From Thereva unica (Eukaryota; Arthropoda; Insecta; Diptera; Therevidae): DNA of 64,000 bases. The notes under the pieces were generated by a model. That model saw nothing but the letters and a program-made list of their open reading frames with translations, ran no database searches and was not told the origin of the DNA. Position numbers and translations under genes: made by a program. The stretch spans positions 1,302,001 to 1,366,000 of the forward strand of contig OX465286.1 of the NCBI GenBank assembly GCA_949987705.1, given 5' to 3'. Position 1 is the first letter of the stretch, and the number at the start of each line of letters is the position of its first letter. Of the stretch, positions 20,901 through 28,100 are shown piece after piece.

Positions 20901-22495
20901 ATAAACTCGATGGAATGAGACCCGTTCTAAACGAAGTGACCTTTTTTGGGTTCTGCACAGCGATAGCTTTCGAACAAAACAATCACTTGTCAAAATCCGA
21001 CAACCTTTCAAAATCGTGCAAAAATTTCGTTACCCTTTACAAACAGCGCGAATTTTTCAAACCTTGGATTAGCACTTTTTGACGGGGAATTGTTTTTTAC
21101 GCATGATACAGTTTCAGAAAATTGCGGTTCATTCCGGGATTTCCAATAGTCTGACAAGTACTTAACAGTTACAGTTTTGCTAATATCTCCGGAAAGCTTT
21201 GGAATTTCCAAATGAAGTCATTCGCTTCTCAGTTTGTCAATGGCGCTTCAGCCCGCTCAATACGAATTTGAACACCCGCTTTAGTGCAGCGAACGAAATA
21301 CGTAGGAAATATTTGTTTGCTAACGTTCAGGAAAAACAAATTCTCTAGAAAAATCTTGTTGATTTACCACTATTATAGTTATTTGAACTAGCTTCTCTCG
21401 GGATTGCTTTGGCATCAGTTCTGATACTATCCAATTTTCCACTAGTGCTAAATGTATAACTATTTTGTAAGAAGTCAGTTTATTCCATCTTCGTTCATCA
21501 TACTGGGAAGTTAATCGTGTGGACCGAAGGGGTCAAACCCACATCCCAACTAGTTTTTCTAAATATCCACTCAATAAAAAACAAAGCTTGCAATATGCCA
21601 TACTTAACGTAAATAAACAGAATGAAAAAAAGTGTAAGTGGGCGGTTAATTGTGCCTGTGAGTGTATTAACAAAATTCTAACCTGAAACAAATTCCCATC
21701 GAATATAATTTCTAATTCATTTACAATATACACAAGTCCAGCAATTTCTTTTGATGTAAATGATGGAAATTTATCTGAACTTCTTTTTATCGAGTTAATT
21801 GTTTTCTTATAAGATGGCCAATATTTCGAAAAGTTTGAATTTGACAAAATCTCATCGAATATTACCAATTGCATTGCAGTATTACCCAAACTATCGAATA
21901 TCGCCTTGAAAATAAATGTTTAAATTTAATATTTCGAATTTTTAACCAAAAAAAAAAATACATACTTGAAACTGTACATTAAAATTAACACCCAATAACA
22001 GCTTAGCATTCATATACAATGCACCAATCTGCTGCAATATCATCCCAGATAAAGTCGCACATCTTTTCACAATTAATTGTATATTAAATAATAACTCTAG
22101 TGAATTACTTATCGTAAGGTAACATTCCTCTGTATTACCATATTCTTCATAATTATATAAATTCTCGTCTAAATATAAAAATTTCAATTGATGATCTCGA
22201 GAATTAGCCACAATTAAGTCTGCTTCTTGGCATAATTTCGTGAATGTTATTATGATTTTATTTAATATTTTATTATCCGAGTCGACTAAGTGGAACAGTG
22301 ATAGATTTTCACGATCAGTTGTATAATTGATTTTGACTGGTGAATAGAATTTGCGTGTGATTTTATCTAGTCCCTTGTTTTTATAGAATTGATAGTATTC
22401 ATCGTTGTTGTTTTGTGTTAGTAATTTATTTAATTTGGTATCATGATCATCTAGAAATGTTCCAAATTGTTTTAATATTTGTTTTCCGGATATGT
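2466..22495 (-). CDS. WASHC4: WASHC4 (SWIP), WASH complex subunit 4; 11 exons, first exon missing
   Basis: This is a subunit of the pentameric WASH regulatory complex, which activates Arp2/3 on endosomes for retromer-linked sorting. Exons joined at GT-AG borders keep one reading frame for about 1117 codons, against about 1170 in vertebrate WASHC4, so only a short N-terminal piece is missing. Family-diagnostic stretches are clear: [18 protein letters not shown] and [14 protein letters not shown] (residues ~780-815 of the visible protein), [18 protein letters not shown] (~880), EGTEYFK (~970), [19 protein letters not shown] (~990) and FTDDGF (~1020). They fall in the expected order of the WASH-7 N-terminal, middle and C-terminal regions. 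No stop or frameshift is seen in any exon, so the gene looks functional. Exons: 21966-22495, 21683-21904, 17687-18118, 15909-16241, 15508-15837, 10942-11221, 10729-10883, 10497-10676, 7110-7353, 6822-7033, 2466-2903. Several introns are bloated by transposons. The first coding exon was not found between 22500 and 24240 and may lie beyond the satellite block. Confidence 0.93.
3539..3598 (+). pseudogene. Truncated MADF-domain protein start
   Basis: ATG at 3539 opens [17 protein letters not shown], which resembles helix 1 of the MADF (Myb/SANT-like) DNA-binding domain. The reading frame then runs into a T-rich tract and antisense LINE sequence. Harbinger elements typically carry a Myb/SANT-type protein beside the transposase, so this may be the remnant of that second gene. 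It could instead be a captured host MADF gene. Confidence 0.45.
3600..4640 (-). mobile_element. RTE-like LINE fragment (family C), antisense
   Basis: On the minus strand the RT finger/palm motifs are seen in order: [29 protein letters not shown], then [12 protein letters not shown], a degraded active site SYADV (YADD expected), [12 protein letters not shown], and the C-terminal segment near 3650-3850. Internal deletions and stops show it is dead. It sits inside the Harbinger-like element, so it arrived later. Confidence 0.7.
4757..5090. other. AT-rich interior of the outer element
   Basis: No gene is seen. The sequence lies between the Harbinger-like right end and the next LINE fragment and includes repeated TTTGTTTGTTTAAA-type runs only. 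Confidence 0.4.
5100..5915 (-). mobile_element. RTE-like LINE C-terminal fragment (family C), antisense
   Basis: Minus-strand peptides [35 protein letters not shown] and [20 protein letters not shown] with [10 protein letters not shown] are the classic C-terminal end of RTE/LINE RT proteins (ETW, RKVLR, GRPRRRW). Frames are shifted between the pieces. It is the same family as 3600-4640, which overlaps it in content around 3650-3850. Confidence 0.7.
5916..6506 (-). pseudogene. Mutator-like (MULE) transposase fragment
   Basis: The minus-strand peptide contains [39 protein letters not shown] and [20 protein letters not shown]. This is the CPKGxxSWCKW...TQNxNESxNxxIW pattern of insect and cnidarian Mutator-type transposases. 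A frame change occurs near 6150-6200 and the protein starts abruptly. It may be the transposase remnant of the enclosing inverted-repeat element or an independent insertion. Confidence 0.55.
6822..7033 (-). CDS. WASHC4: WASHC4 exon J
   Basis: 212 nt, opening with two bases of the split Gly codon (G|GC AAT GCA ATG GGC) and closing on EGTEYFK in phase 0. Acceptor TTCCTCCAG before 7033, donor GTAAAT after 6822. The donor is only 20 bp from the right end of the 3.8-kb inverted-repeat element. Confidence 0.92.
7110..7353 (-). CDS. WASHC4: WASHC4 exon I
   Basis: 244 nt: 81 codons plus one base. Acceptor TTATTCAAG before 7353, donor GTAAAG after 7110. It starts [18 protein letters not shown] and ends [20 protein letters not shown], both diagnostic of the C-terminal half of WASHC4. 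Confidence 0.92.
7354..7805. other. WASHC4 intron segment with a short tandem duplication
   Basis: No gene is seen. A 31-bp direct duplication (TATATAGAGAAGATGCAATC core) lies at about 7717-7778. Confidence 0.4.
7806..10322 (+). mobile_element. RTE-like LINE copy (family A), decayed
   Basis: The plus strand carries the C-terminal end of an endonuclease domain ([17 protein letters not shown] at ~8110), a linker, then RT motifs: [73 protein letters not shown] (YADD intact, ~9540), [13 protein letters not shown] and [13 protein letters not shown], then the C-terminal GRSRTTWRR part to ~10312. Several frameshifts (near 8850, 9290, 9930) break it. The 3' end ATGAGGGATTAAAGG is shared with copies at 46.7 and 58.9 kb. 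Confidence 0.8.
10497..10676 (-). CDS. WASHC4: WASHC4 exon H
   Basis: 60 codons, phase 0 at both ends. Acceptor CATTGTAG before 10676, donor GTAAGA after 10497. This is the best-conserved block of the protein: [18 protein letters not shown], then [17 protein letters not shown] and [11 protein letters not shown], as in vertebrate WASHC4. Confidence 0.93.
10729..10883 (-). CDS. WASHC4: WASHC4 exon G
   Basis: 155 nt beginning with two bases that complete the split Asp codon and ending in phase 0. The acceptor CCCCCCAAAG is C-rich. The donor GTTGGG after 10729 is weak but phase-correct. The peptide [20 protein letters not shown] and LPTQTLEQ match the family (FYNLTTVALHDW...LPSQTLEQ) almost residue for residue. 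Confidence 0.9.
10942..11221 (-). CDS. WASHC4: WASHC4 exon F
   Basis: 280 nt: 93 codons plus one base (AAA G|). Acceptor CTATTAG before 11221, donor GTAGAA after 10942. The peptide [20 protein letters not shown] parallels the family's [20 protein letters not shown]. It is followed by a short 58-bp intron. Confidence 0.88.
11590..13060 (+). mobile_element. CR1/Jockey-like LINE RT fragment (family D)
   Basis: RT motifs on the plus strand: [65 protein letters not shown] (other frame), [38 protein letters not shown] and [10 protein letters not shown] after another frame change. Stops and shifts near 11990, 12270 and 12340 make it non-functional. The 3' end (~12960-13060) recurs in antisense at 22660-22920. 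Confidence 0.75.
13061..14099. other. WASHC4 intron segment, no recognised gene
   Basis: No supported gene. A 38-codon acidic ORF at 13738-13857 ([20 protein letters not shown]) could be a transposase N-terminus but has no context. From ~13890 the GC-richer sequence may be the 5' leader of the LINE that follows. Confidence 0.35.
14100..15300 (+). mobile_element. I/R1-like LINE 5' part with endonuclease remnant (family E)
   Basis: A decayed ORF1-like part (~14100-14750) is followed by an AP-endonuclease (EEP) remnant: [36 protein letters not shown] and the diagnostic [20 protein letters not shown] with RGE, which matches the D-x-N-A-H-x-x-W-G-S active-site segment of I/R1/LOA elements. A frameshift at ~15055 separates halves. 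No RT follows, so it is a 3'-truncated or deleted copy. Confidence 0.7.
15508..15837 (-). CDS. WASHC4: WASHC4 exon E
   Basis: 110 codons, phase 0 at both ends. Acceptor TTTATAG before 15837. Donor is the consensus GTAAGT after 15508; the open frame runs on past it but phase requires this site. The peptide KLDLIS-like segment ([18 protein letters not shown], then [13 protein letters not shown]) matches the family's KLDLISEL...FLYWHRAVFPIYL region. Confidence 0.88.
15909..16241 (-). CDS. WASHC4: WASHC4 exon D
   Basis: 111 codons, phase 0 at both ends. The acceptor is TTTCCACACAG at 16242 onward; an alternative AG 26 bp upstream (16268) would break phase with exon C and is rejected. Donor GTATTG follows 15909. 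The peptide ([19 protein letters not shown], then [20 protein letters not shown]) matches the family's middle helical repeat. Confidence 0.88.
16378..17040 (+). mobile_element. RTE-like LINE fragment (family A), second copy
   Basis: This closely matches 8610-9290 of the family A copy, with small indels: the QITKQLS-like linker, [11 protein letters not shown] stretch, [15 protein letters not shown] and the [15 protein letters not shown] end. It stops abruptly at ~17040, exactly where antisense endonuclease sequence of another LINE begins. Confidence 0.75.
17041..17545 (-). mobile_element. LINE endonuclease 5' fragment, antisense
   Basis: Minus-strand peptides [35 protein letters not shown] and, after a frame change, [20 protein letters not shown] are the N-terminal, ETW and GDFN motifs of an EEP endonuclease of CR1/Jockey type. 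Position and orientation suggest it belongs with neither family A nor E; it could be the 5' end of family D. Confidence 0.7.
17687..18118 (-). CDS. WASHC4: WASHC4 exon C
   Basis: 144 codons, phase 0 at both ends. Acceptor TTAACAG before 18118, donor GTAATT after 17687. The peptide includes [20 protein letters not shown], corresponding to the family segment ITLTANIIWFPDNFLIQ, which anchors the exon to the WASH-7 N-terminal region. Confidence 0.9.
18173..19020 (-). pseudogene. Tc1-type transposase, broken
   Basis: Minus strand, in order: a helix-turn-helix part ([20 protein letters not shown], ~19010-18950), [19 protein letters not shown], the first catalytic Asp in [19 protein letters not shown] (~18630), SVMIWGGIS (~18510), the second Asp in [13 protein letters not shown] (~18370) and the Glu in [16 protein letters not shown] (~18270). 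A frameshift between the HTH and TRDD, an in-frame TAA near 18430, and the hAT-like insertion at ~19041 that removes the N-terminus make it inactive. Confidence 0.85.
19041..19930 (+). mobile_element. hAT-like non-autonomous element with captured LINE piece
   Basis: The block starts CAGGGCCGG at ~19031-19041 and has repeated TTGCGCCCGGTGCA-type termini (19060, 19240, 19865). It matches the hAT-like element at 60807 and, in inverse orientation, the block at 48.36-48.96 kb. Between the termini lies ~200 bp (19565-19765) of the 3' coding end of a LINE related to family A. No transposase is present. The right border is uncertain. Confidence 0.5.
20234..20254. repeat. (TG)n microsatellite
   Basis: A run of about nine TG dinucleotides just ahead of the ~147-bp tandem array. 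Confidence 0.9.
20262..20850. repeat. Tandem repeat, four diverged ~147-bp units
   Basis: Units each contain TGCACGATATCGCGCGAAC-like, GATATCGACTT, a TTCGAAGCGTATTA segment, TGATCTGAAAAGATTTTCAT and ATTCGGTCGAGC followed by a T tract. The TGCACGATATCG anchor recurs at about 20277, 20421, 20567 and 20719. It lies inside the Tc1 element. Confidence 0.8.
21683..21904 (-). CDS. WASHC4: WASHC4 exon B
   Basis: 74 codons, phase 0 at both ends. Acceptor TTTTCAAG before 21904, donor GTTAGA after 21683. It continues the helical N-terminal region ([17 protein letters not shown]). The upstream intron (21905-21965) is only 61 bp. The downstream intron is 3564 bp because of the Tc1 element. Confidence 0.88.
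21966..22495 (-). CDS. WASHC4: WASHC4 exon A (N-terminal region)
   Basis: The acceptor ATTTTAG precedes 22495 and the donor GTATGT follows 21966. The 530 nt begin with two bases of a split codon and end in phase 0. The peptide matches the WASH-7 N-terminal region ([18 protein letters not shown]; later [20 protein letters not shown], which parallels the family's ENKVLNKVI segment). It is rich in coiled/helical sequence. The family's Met start lies about 20-50 residues upstream, so one more exon is expected at higher coordinates. Confidence 0.88.
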
Positions 22496-22499
22496 CTAA

Positions 22500-22659
22500 A
22501 ATGAAAAATTAAAAAGTTGTGATTAGTATCCTGAATAACAAAAAAAGGCTTTTTTGTGTAACTGAATATTGTCGGGGGGGGGGGGGGCAGCTAGCTAGGA
22601 ATTAACAAGTTCCTGTTCTCTTCAAAATCATGGAGACAATAATTAATAGAAAGCTGATG
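22500..22659. other. Region upstream of WASHC4 exon A
   Basis: It contains a 15-bp G homopolymer at about 22573-22587. This should be part of the first WASHC4 intron; no first exon is evident. Confidence 0.4.
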
Positions 22660-22920
22660 CAATATTTATTTATTTATTTATTTGCCAAACAAGGCACTTA
22701 ACAAAAACAATTACAGATAAAAAAAATACATATTAACATTAATAAAGGAACTTGCAAGTATTTAATATTTAAATATTAAACTAAGATCTAGGTCTATAGT
22801 GTTAGTTAGAAGTGGACAACAGGGAAATTAGTTTTCTTTTATAGGAACTTTTGTTAATTGAGCGAGAGAAACAGGACGCGTAGGTATTGAAGGTAATGCA
22901 GCACCTGTTATTGTGTTTTT
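22660..22920 (-). mobile_element. CR1/Jockey-like LINE 3' end (family D), antisense
   Basis: The segment with GGTATTGAAGGTAATGCAGC and AGAGAAACAGGACGCG is the complement of 12960-13040 of the family D copy. It ends at ~22665 in a (TTTA)n tract, the complement of a TAAA-type 3' tail. This gives the 3' terminus missing from the other copy. Confidence 0.7.
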
Positions 22921-23675
22921 TTTTTCTCTTCGATTTTCGATCGGCCGTCGTCGAAAAGTGGATAGAATTCGATTTACGTACGATTTTTTAATTTTTCAAT
23001 CACACGCCGGAAAACCGCCGGGTTATTGTAATTTTTTCTTAGATAAGATTGATTACATCAAGGAAAATGGATAATGTTCATGTATTTACATTAATATACA
23101 TATTTTTTTATAATTTTTTGTTTATTAAGGTAATATTTTTTAGGATTAAATTTAATAGCTACATATGTGCTTGACCTCAAAGAAGGAATTCTGTTGAAGA
23201 TATCGAGTTTATAGGAGGTAGTTCGTTTCTACACCCAAGAAATCCAAACCTCAGAAATTCGAAATTCATCGTCTCTTATCTAATTAAGAAGTTAATAATT
23301 TTTTAACATTCTGAATGCGACTATTCTCATTTTATAGCAAAATAATGTGTTTTGCATATTTTTGCCTTTTAAAAATTATTTTTGTACCACTTAGTTTTAT
23401 GTATTTTTATTTTATTTTAACAAAAAAATGTCATATTCGCTGATTGAAATCCGTATCCTAAACATATTAAATTTTTTTCTTTCTTCTTTTTATGTGAAAG
23501 TCATATATTAAGTTTCATCTTTTCTAGGTACTACCAGTCCGACAGGTCAATCCAGTCATATTGCAATGCCTAGTAGTAAGATGAGTTCGAAGGATAGAAA
23601 AAGAAAAAATAGGTTAAAGGGAGTTTGCGAGATGAATGAGGAGGCGTTGAGCTTTGCGTACTGATGTAAAAAAAT
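22921..23675. other. AT-rich region without recognised gene
   Basis: No exon, RNA gene or clear repeat was recognised on either strand. The WASHC4 promoter or first exon could lie here but nothing supports it. Confidence 0.35.
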
Positions 23676-23985
23676 GCCATTGGAATTAATTTCAGAGTAG
23701 TTCAGAATTGGCCTGAATACTTTGTTTGACTGACTAAGTAATCCGTTTGACATGCAATTCAATTAGCCGCGAGGGTAATCCCAATACCCTCATATGTACG
23801 TGGAAATCCCCTGTAGAAGGCGTAGGGTAACTTGACATTTACTGCACTTAAACAAACCCATTTGCATAAACCGGCTTAATCCAATGTGTTTCGTGTAGTT
23901 TTCTTGAATTTAACCCTCAACTTTACTCAACTCGCGTTTCCATGGATTCTTACTCTGAGTTAACCCAGAGCAAACTCTGCGGGTC
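23676..23985. repeat. Dispersed repeat related to 62.9-63.6 kb and 59.3-59.5 kb
   Basis: It shares CTGAATACTTTGTTTGACTG, AATTAGCCGCGAGGGTAA and GTTTTCTTGAATTTAAC with the longer copy near 63.0-63.6 kb, and parts of it in inverse orientation at 59.3-59.5 kb. No coding capacity is seen. It behaves like a MITE family with end motifs of the TTTCCATG...CTGAGTTAAC type. Confidence 0.6.
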
Positions 23986-24240
23986 TACCTCTAGTGTTTT
24001 GAAGGGCATTTACAGTGAACGACACATTCGTAGAGGCCAGGGCCGGATCACGGCTGGCTGGCGCTTCTATATCTGGACCATGCGGTGGAGGAATTAAAAC
24101 TTTCCAAACAAACATAAGTAATGGAAGACAACACCAATTTTGAACAAATAATGCTTGTACGTTTGCTTTTTTAAATAAAATGCACATGATCGATTTTCAC
24201 AATCATGCAATCTTGAAAAGGGCCTAGGCGTTTTCGTTCC

Positions 24241-25113
24241 AATATACATAATACATAATACATAATACATAATACATAATACATAATACATAATACATAA
24301 TACATAATACATAATACATAATACATAATACATAATACATAATACATAATACATAATACATAATACATAATACATAATACATAATACATAATACATAATA
24401 CATAATACATAATACATAATACATAATACATAATACATAATACATAATACATAATACATAATACATAATACATAATACATAATACATAATACATAATACA
24501 TAATACATAATACATAATACATAATACATAATACATAATACATAATACATAATACATAATACATAATACATAATACATAATACATAATACATAATACATA
24601 ATACATAATACATAATACATAATACATAATACATAATACATAATACATAATACATAATACATAATACATAATACATAATACATAATACATAATACATAAT
24701 ACATAATACATAATACATAATACATAATACATAATACATAATACATAATACATAATACATAATACATAATACATAATACATAATACATAATACATAATAC
24801 ATAATACATAATACATAATACATAATACATAATACATAATACATAATACATAATACATAATACATAATACATAATACATAATACATAATACATAATACAT
24901 AATACATAATACATAATACATAATACATAATACATAATACATAATACATAATACATAATACATAATACATAATACATAATACATAATACATAATACATAA
25001 TACATAATACATAATACATAATACATAATACATAATACATAATACATAATACATAATACATAATACATAATACATAATACATAATACATAATACATAATA
25101 CATAATACATAAT
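24241..25113. repeat. Heptamer satellite array, left arm (AATACAT)n
   Basis: About 124 nearly perfect tandem copies of a 7-bp unit, which on the minus strand reads ATTATGT. It is in the opposite orientation to the arrays at 36649-41134 and 43756-44676. It joins the palindromic satellite at 25113. Confidence 0.98.
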
Positions 25114-28100
25114 TCCAGGGAATCGATTCTACAGGGAATCGATTCCAGGGAATCGATTCCAGGGAATCGATTCCCTTTGGAATCGATTCCCTGTAGAATC
25201 GATTCCCTGGAATCGATTCCCTGGAATCGATTCCCTGTGGTATCGATTCCCTGGAATCGATTCCCTGGAATCGATTCCCTGTAGAATCGATTCCCTGGAA
25301 TCGATTCCCTGTGGAATCGATTCCCTGGAATCGATTCCCTGTAGAATCGATTCCCTGTAGAATCGATTCCCTGGAATCGATTCCCTGTAGAATCGATTCC
25401 CTGTAGAATCGATTCCCTGGAATCGATTCCCTGTGGAATCGATTCCCTGTGGTATCGATTCCGTGGAATCGATTCCCTGGAATCGATTCCCTGTGGTATC
25501 GATTCCCTGGAATCGATTCCCTGGAATCGATTCCCTGTAGAATCGATTCCCTGGAATCGATTCCCTGTGGAATCGATTCCCTGGAATCGATTCCCTGGAA
25601 TCGATTCCCTGTAGAATCGATTCCCTGGAATCGATTCCCTGGAATCGATTCCCTGTAGAATCGATTCCCTGGAATCGATTCCCTGTGGAATCGATTCCCC
25701 GGAATCGATTCCCTGTGTCGATTCCCTGGAATCGATTCCCTGTGTCGATTCCCTGGAATCTATTCCCTGTAGAATCGATTCCCTGGAATCGATTCCCTGG
25801 AATCGATTCCCTGGAATCGATTCCCTGTAGAATCGATTCCCTGGAATCGATTCCCTGTGGAATCGATTCCCTGGAATCGATTCCCTGAAATCGATTCCCT
25901 GTGGTATCGATTCTCTGGAATCGATTCCCTGGAATCGATTCCCTGTAGAATCGATTCCCTGGAATCGATTCCCTGGAATCGATTCCCTGGAATCGATTCC
26001 CTGGAATCGATTCCCTGTGGTATCGATTCCCTGCAATCGATTCCCTGGAATCGATTCCCTGTAGAATCGATTCCCTGGAATCGATTCCCTGTGGAATCGA
26101 TTCCCTGGAATCGATTCCCTGTAGAATCGATTCCCTGGAATCGATTCCCTGGAATCGATTCCCTGTGGAATCGATTCCCTGGAATTCTACAGGGAATCGA
26201 TTCTACAGGGAATCGATTCCAGGGAATCGATACCACAGGGAATCGTTTCCAGGGAATCGATTCCAGGGAATCGATTCCAGGGAATCGATTCTACAGGGAA
26301 TCGATTCTACAGGGAATCGATTCCAGGGAATCGATTCCACAGGGAATCGATTCCAGGGAATCGATTCTACAGGGAATCGATTCCAGGGAATCGATTCTAC
26401 AGGGAATCGATTCCAGGGAATCGATTCCAGGGAATCGATTCTACAGGGAATCGATACCAGGGAATCGATTCCCTGTAGAATCGATGATTCCAGGGAATCG
26501 ATTCTACAGGGAATCGATTCCAGGGAATCGGATCCAGGGAATCGATTCCACAGGGAATCGATTCCACAGGGAATCGATTCCAGGGAATCGATTCCAGGGA
26601 ATCGATTCTACAGGGAATCGATTCCAGGGAATCGATTCCAGGGAATCGATACCACAGGGAATCGATTCCAGGGAATCGATACCACAGGGAATCGATTCCA
26701 GGGAATCGATTCCAGGAAATCGATTCCAGGGAATCGATTCCAGGGAATCGATTCTACAGGGAATCGATACCACAGGGAATCGATTCCAGGGAATCGATTC
26801 CAGGGAATCGATTCCAGGGAATCGATTCTACAGGGAATCGATTCCAGGGAATCGATTCTACAGGGAATCGATTCCAGGGAATCGATTCCAGGGAATCGAT
26901 TCCAGGGAATCGATTCCAGGGAATCGATTCCCTTTGGAATCGATTCCAGGGAATCGATTCCCTTTGGAATCGATTCCCTGTAGAATCGATTCCCTGTAGA
27001 ATTCCAGGGAATCGATTCCAGGGAATCGATTCCACAGGGAATCGATTCCACAGGGAATCGATTCCAGGTAATCGATTCCAGGGAATCGATTCTACAGGGA
27101 ATCGATTCCAGGGAATCGATTCCAGGGAATCGATTCCAGGGAATCGATTCCACAGGGAATCGATTCTACAGGGAATCGATTCCAGGGAATCGATTCCAGG
27201 GAATCGATTCTACAGGGAATCGATTCCAGGGAATCGATTCCAGGGAATCGATTCCAGGGAATCGATTCCACAGGGAATCGATTCCAGGGAATCGATTCTA
27301 CAGGGAATCGATTCCAGGGAATCGATTCCAGGGAATCGATTCCAGGGAATCGATACCACAGGGAATCGATTCCAGGGAATCGATTCCAGGGAATCGATTC
27401 CACGGAATCGATACCACAGGGAATCGATTCCACAGGGAATCGATTCCAGGGAACAGGGAATCGATTCCAGGGAATCGATTCTACAGGGAATCGATTCCAG
27501 GGAATCGATTCCAGGGAATCGATACCACAGGGAATCGATTCCAGGGAATCGATACCACAGGGAATCGATTCCAGGGAATCGATTCCAGGGAATCGATACC
27601 ACAGGGAATCGTTTCCAGGGAATCGATTCTACAGGGAATCGATTCTACAGGGAATCGATTCCAGGGAATCGATTCCAGGGAATCGATACCACAGGGAATC
27701 GTTTCCAGGGAATCGATTCCAGGGAATCGATTCCAGGGAATCGATTCCAGGGAATCGATTCCAGGGAATCGATTCCAGGGAATCGATTCCAGGGAATCGA
27801 TTCTCCAGGTAATCGATTCCAGGGAATCGATTCTACAGGGAATCGATTCCAGGGAATCGATTCCAGGGAATCGATTCCACAGGGAATCGATTCTACAGGG
27901 AATCGATTCCAGGGAATCGATTCCAGGGAATCGATTCCACAGGGAATCGATTCCAGGGAATCGATTCTACAGGGAATCGATTCCAGGGAATCGATTCTAC
28001 AGGGAATCGATTCCAGGGAATCGATTCTACAGGGAATCGATTCCAGGGAATCGATTCCAGGGAATCGATTCCAGGGAATCGATTCCACAGGGAATCGATT

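Larger units (their letters stand above)
18163..21664 (-). mobile_element. 3.5-kb Tc1/mariner element with TA duplication
   Basis: Terminal repeats CACTCACAGGCACAATTAAC (18163 onward) and their complement (ending 21664) are flanked by TA (18161-18162, 21665-21666). The left end carries the transposase on the minus strand; the rest has been swollen by a hAT-like insertion, a LINE piece and a ~147-bp tandem repeat. It occupies nearly all of the intron between WASHC4 exons B and C. Confidence 0.85.

Noticed and set aside
24241..25113. Telomere repeats
   Set aside because: ATTATGT is not TTAGG or another known telomeric unit, and the arms are internal and point away from each other.
24094..26036. 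Long minus-strand open frames across the left heptamer array
   Set aside because: Same cause: stop-free tandem repeat, no start context and no non-repeat domain.
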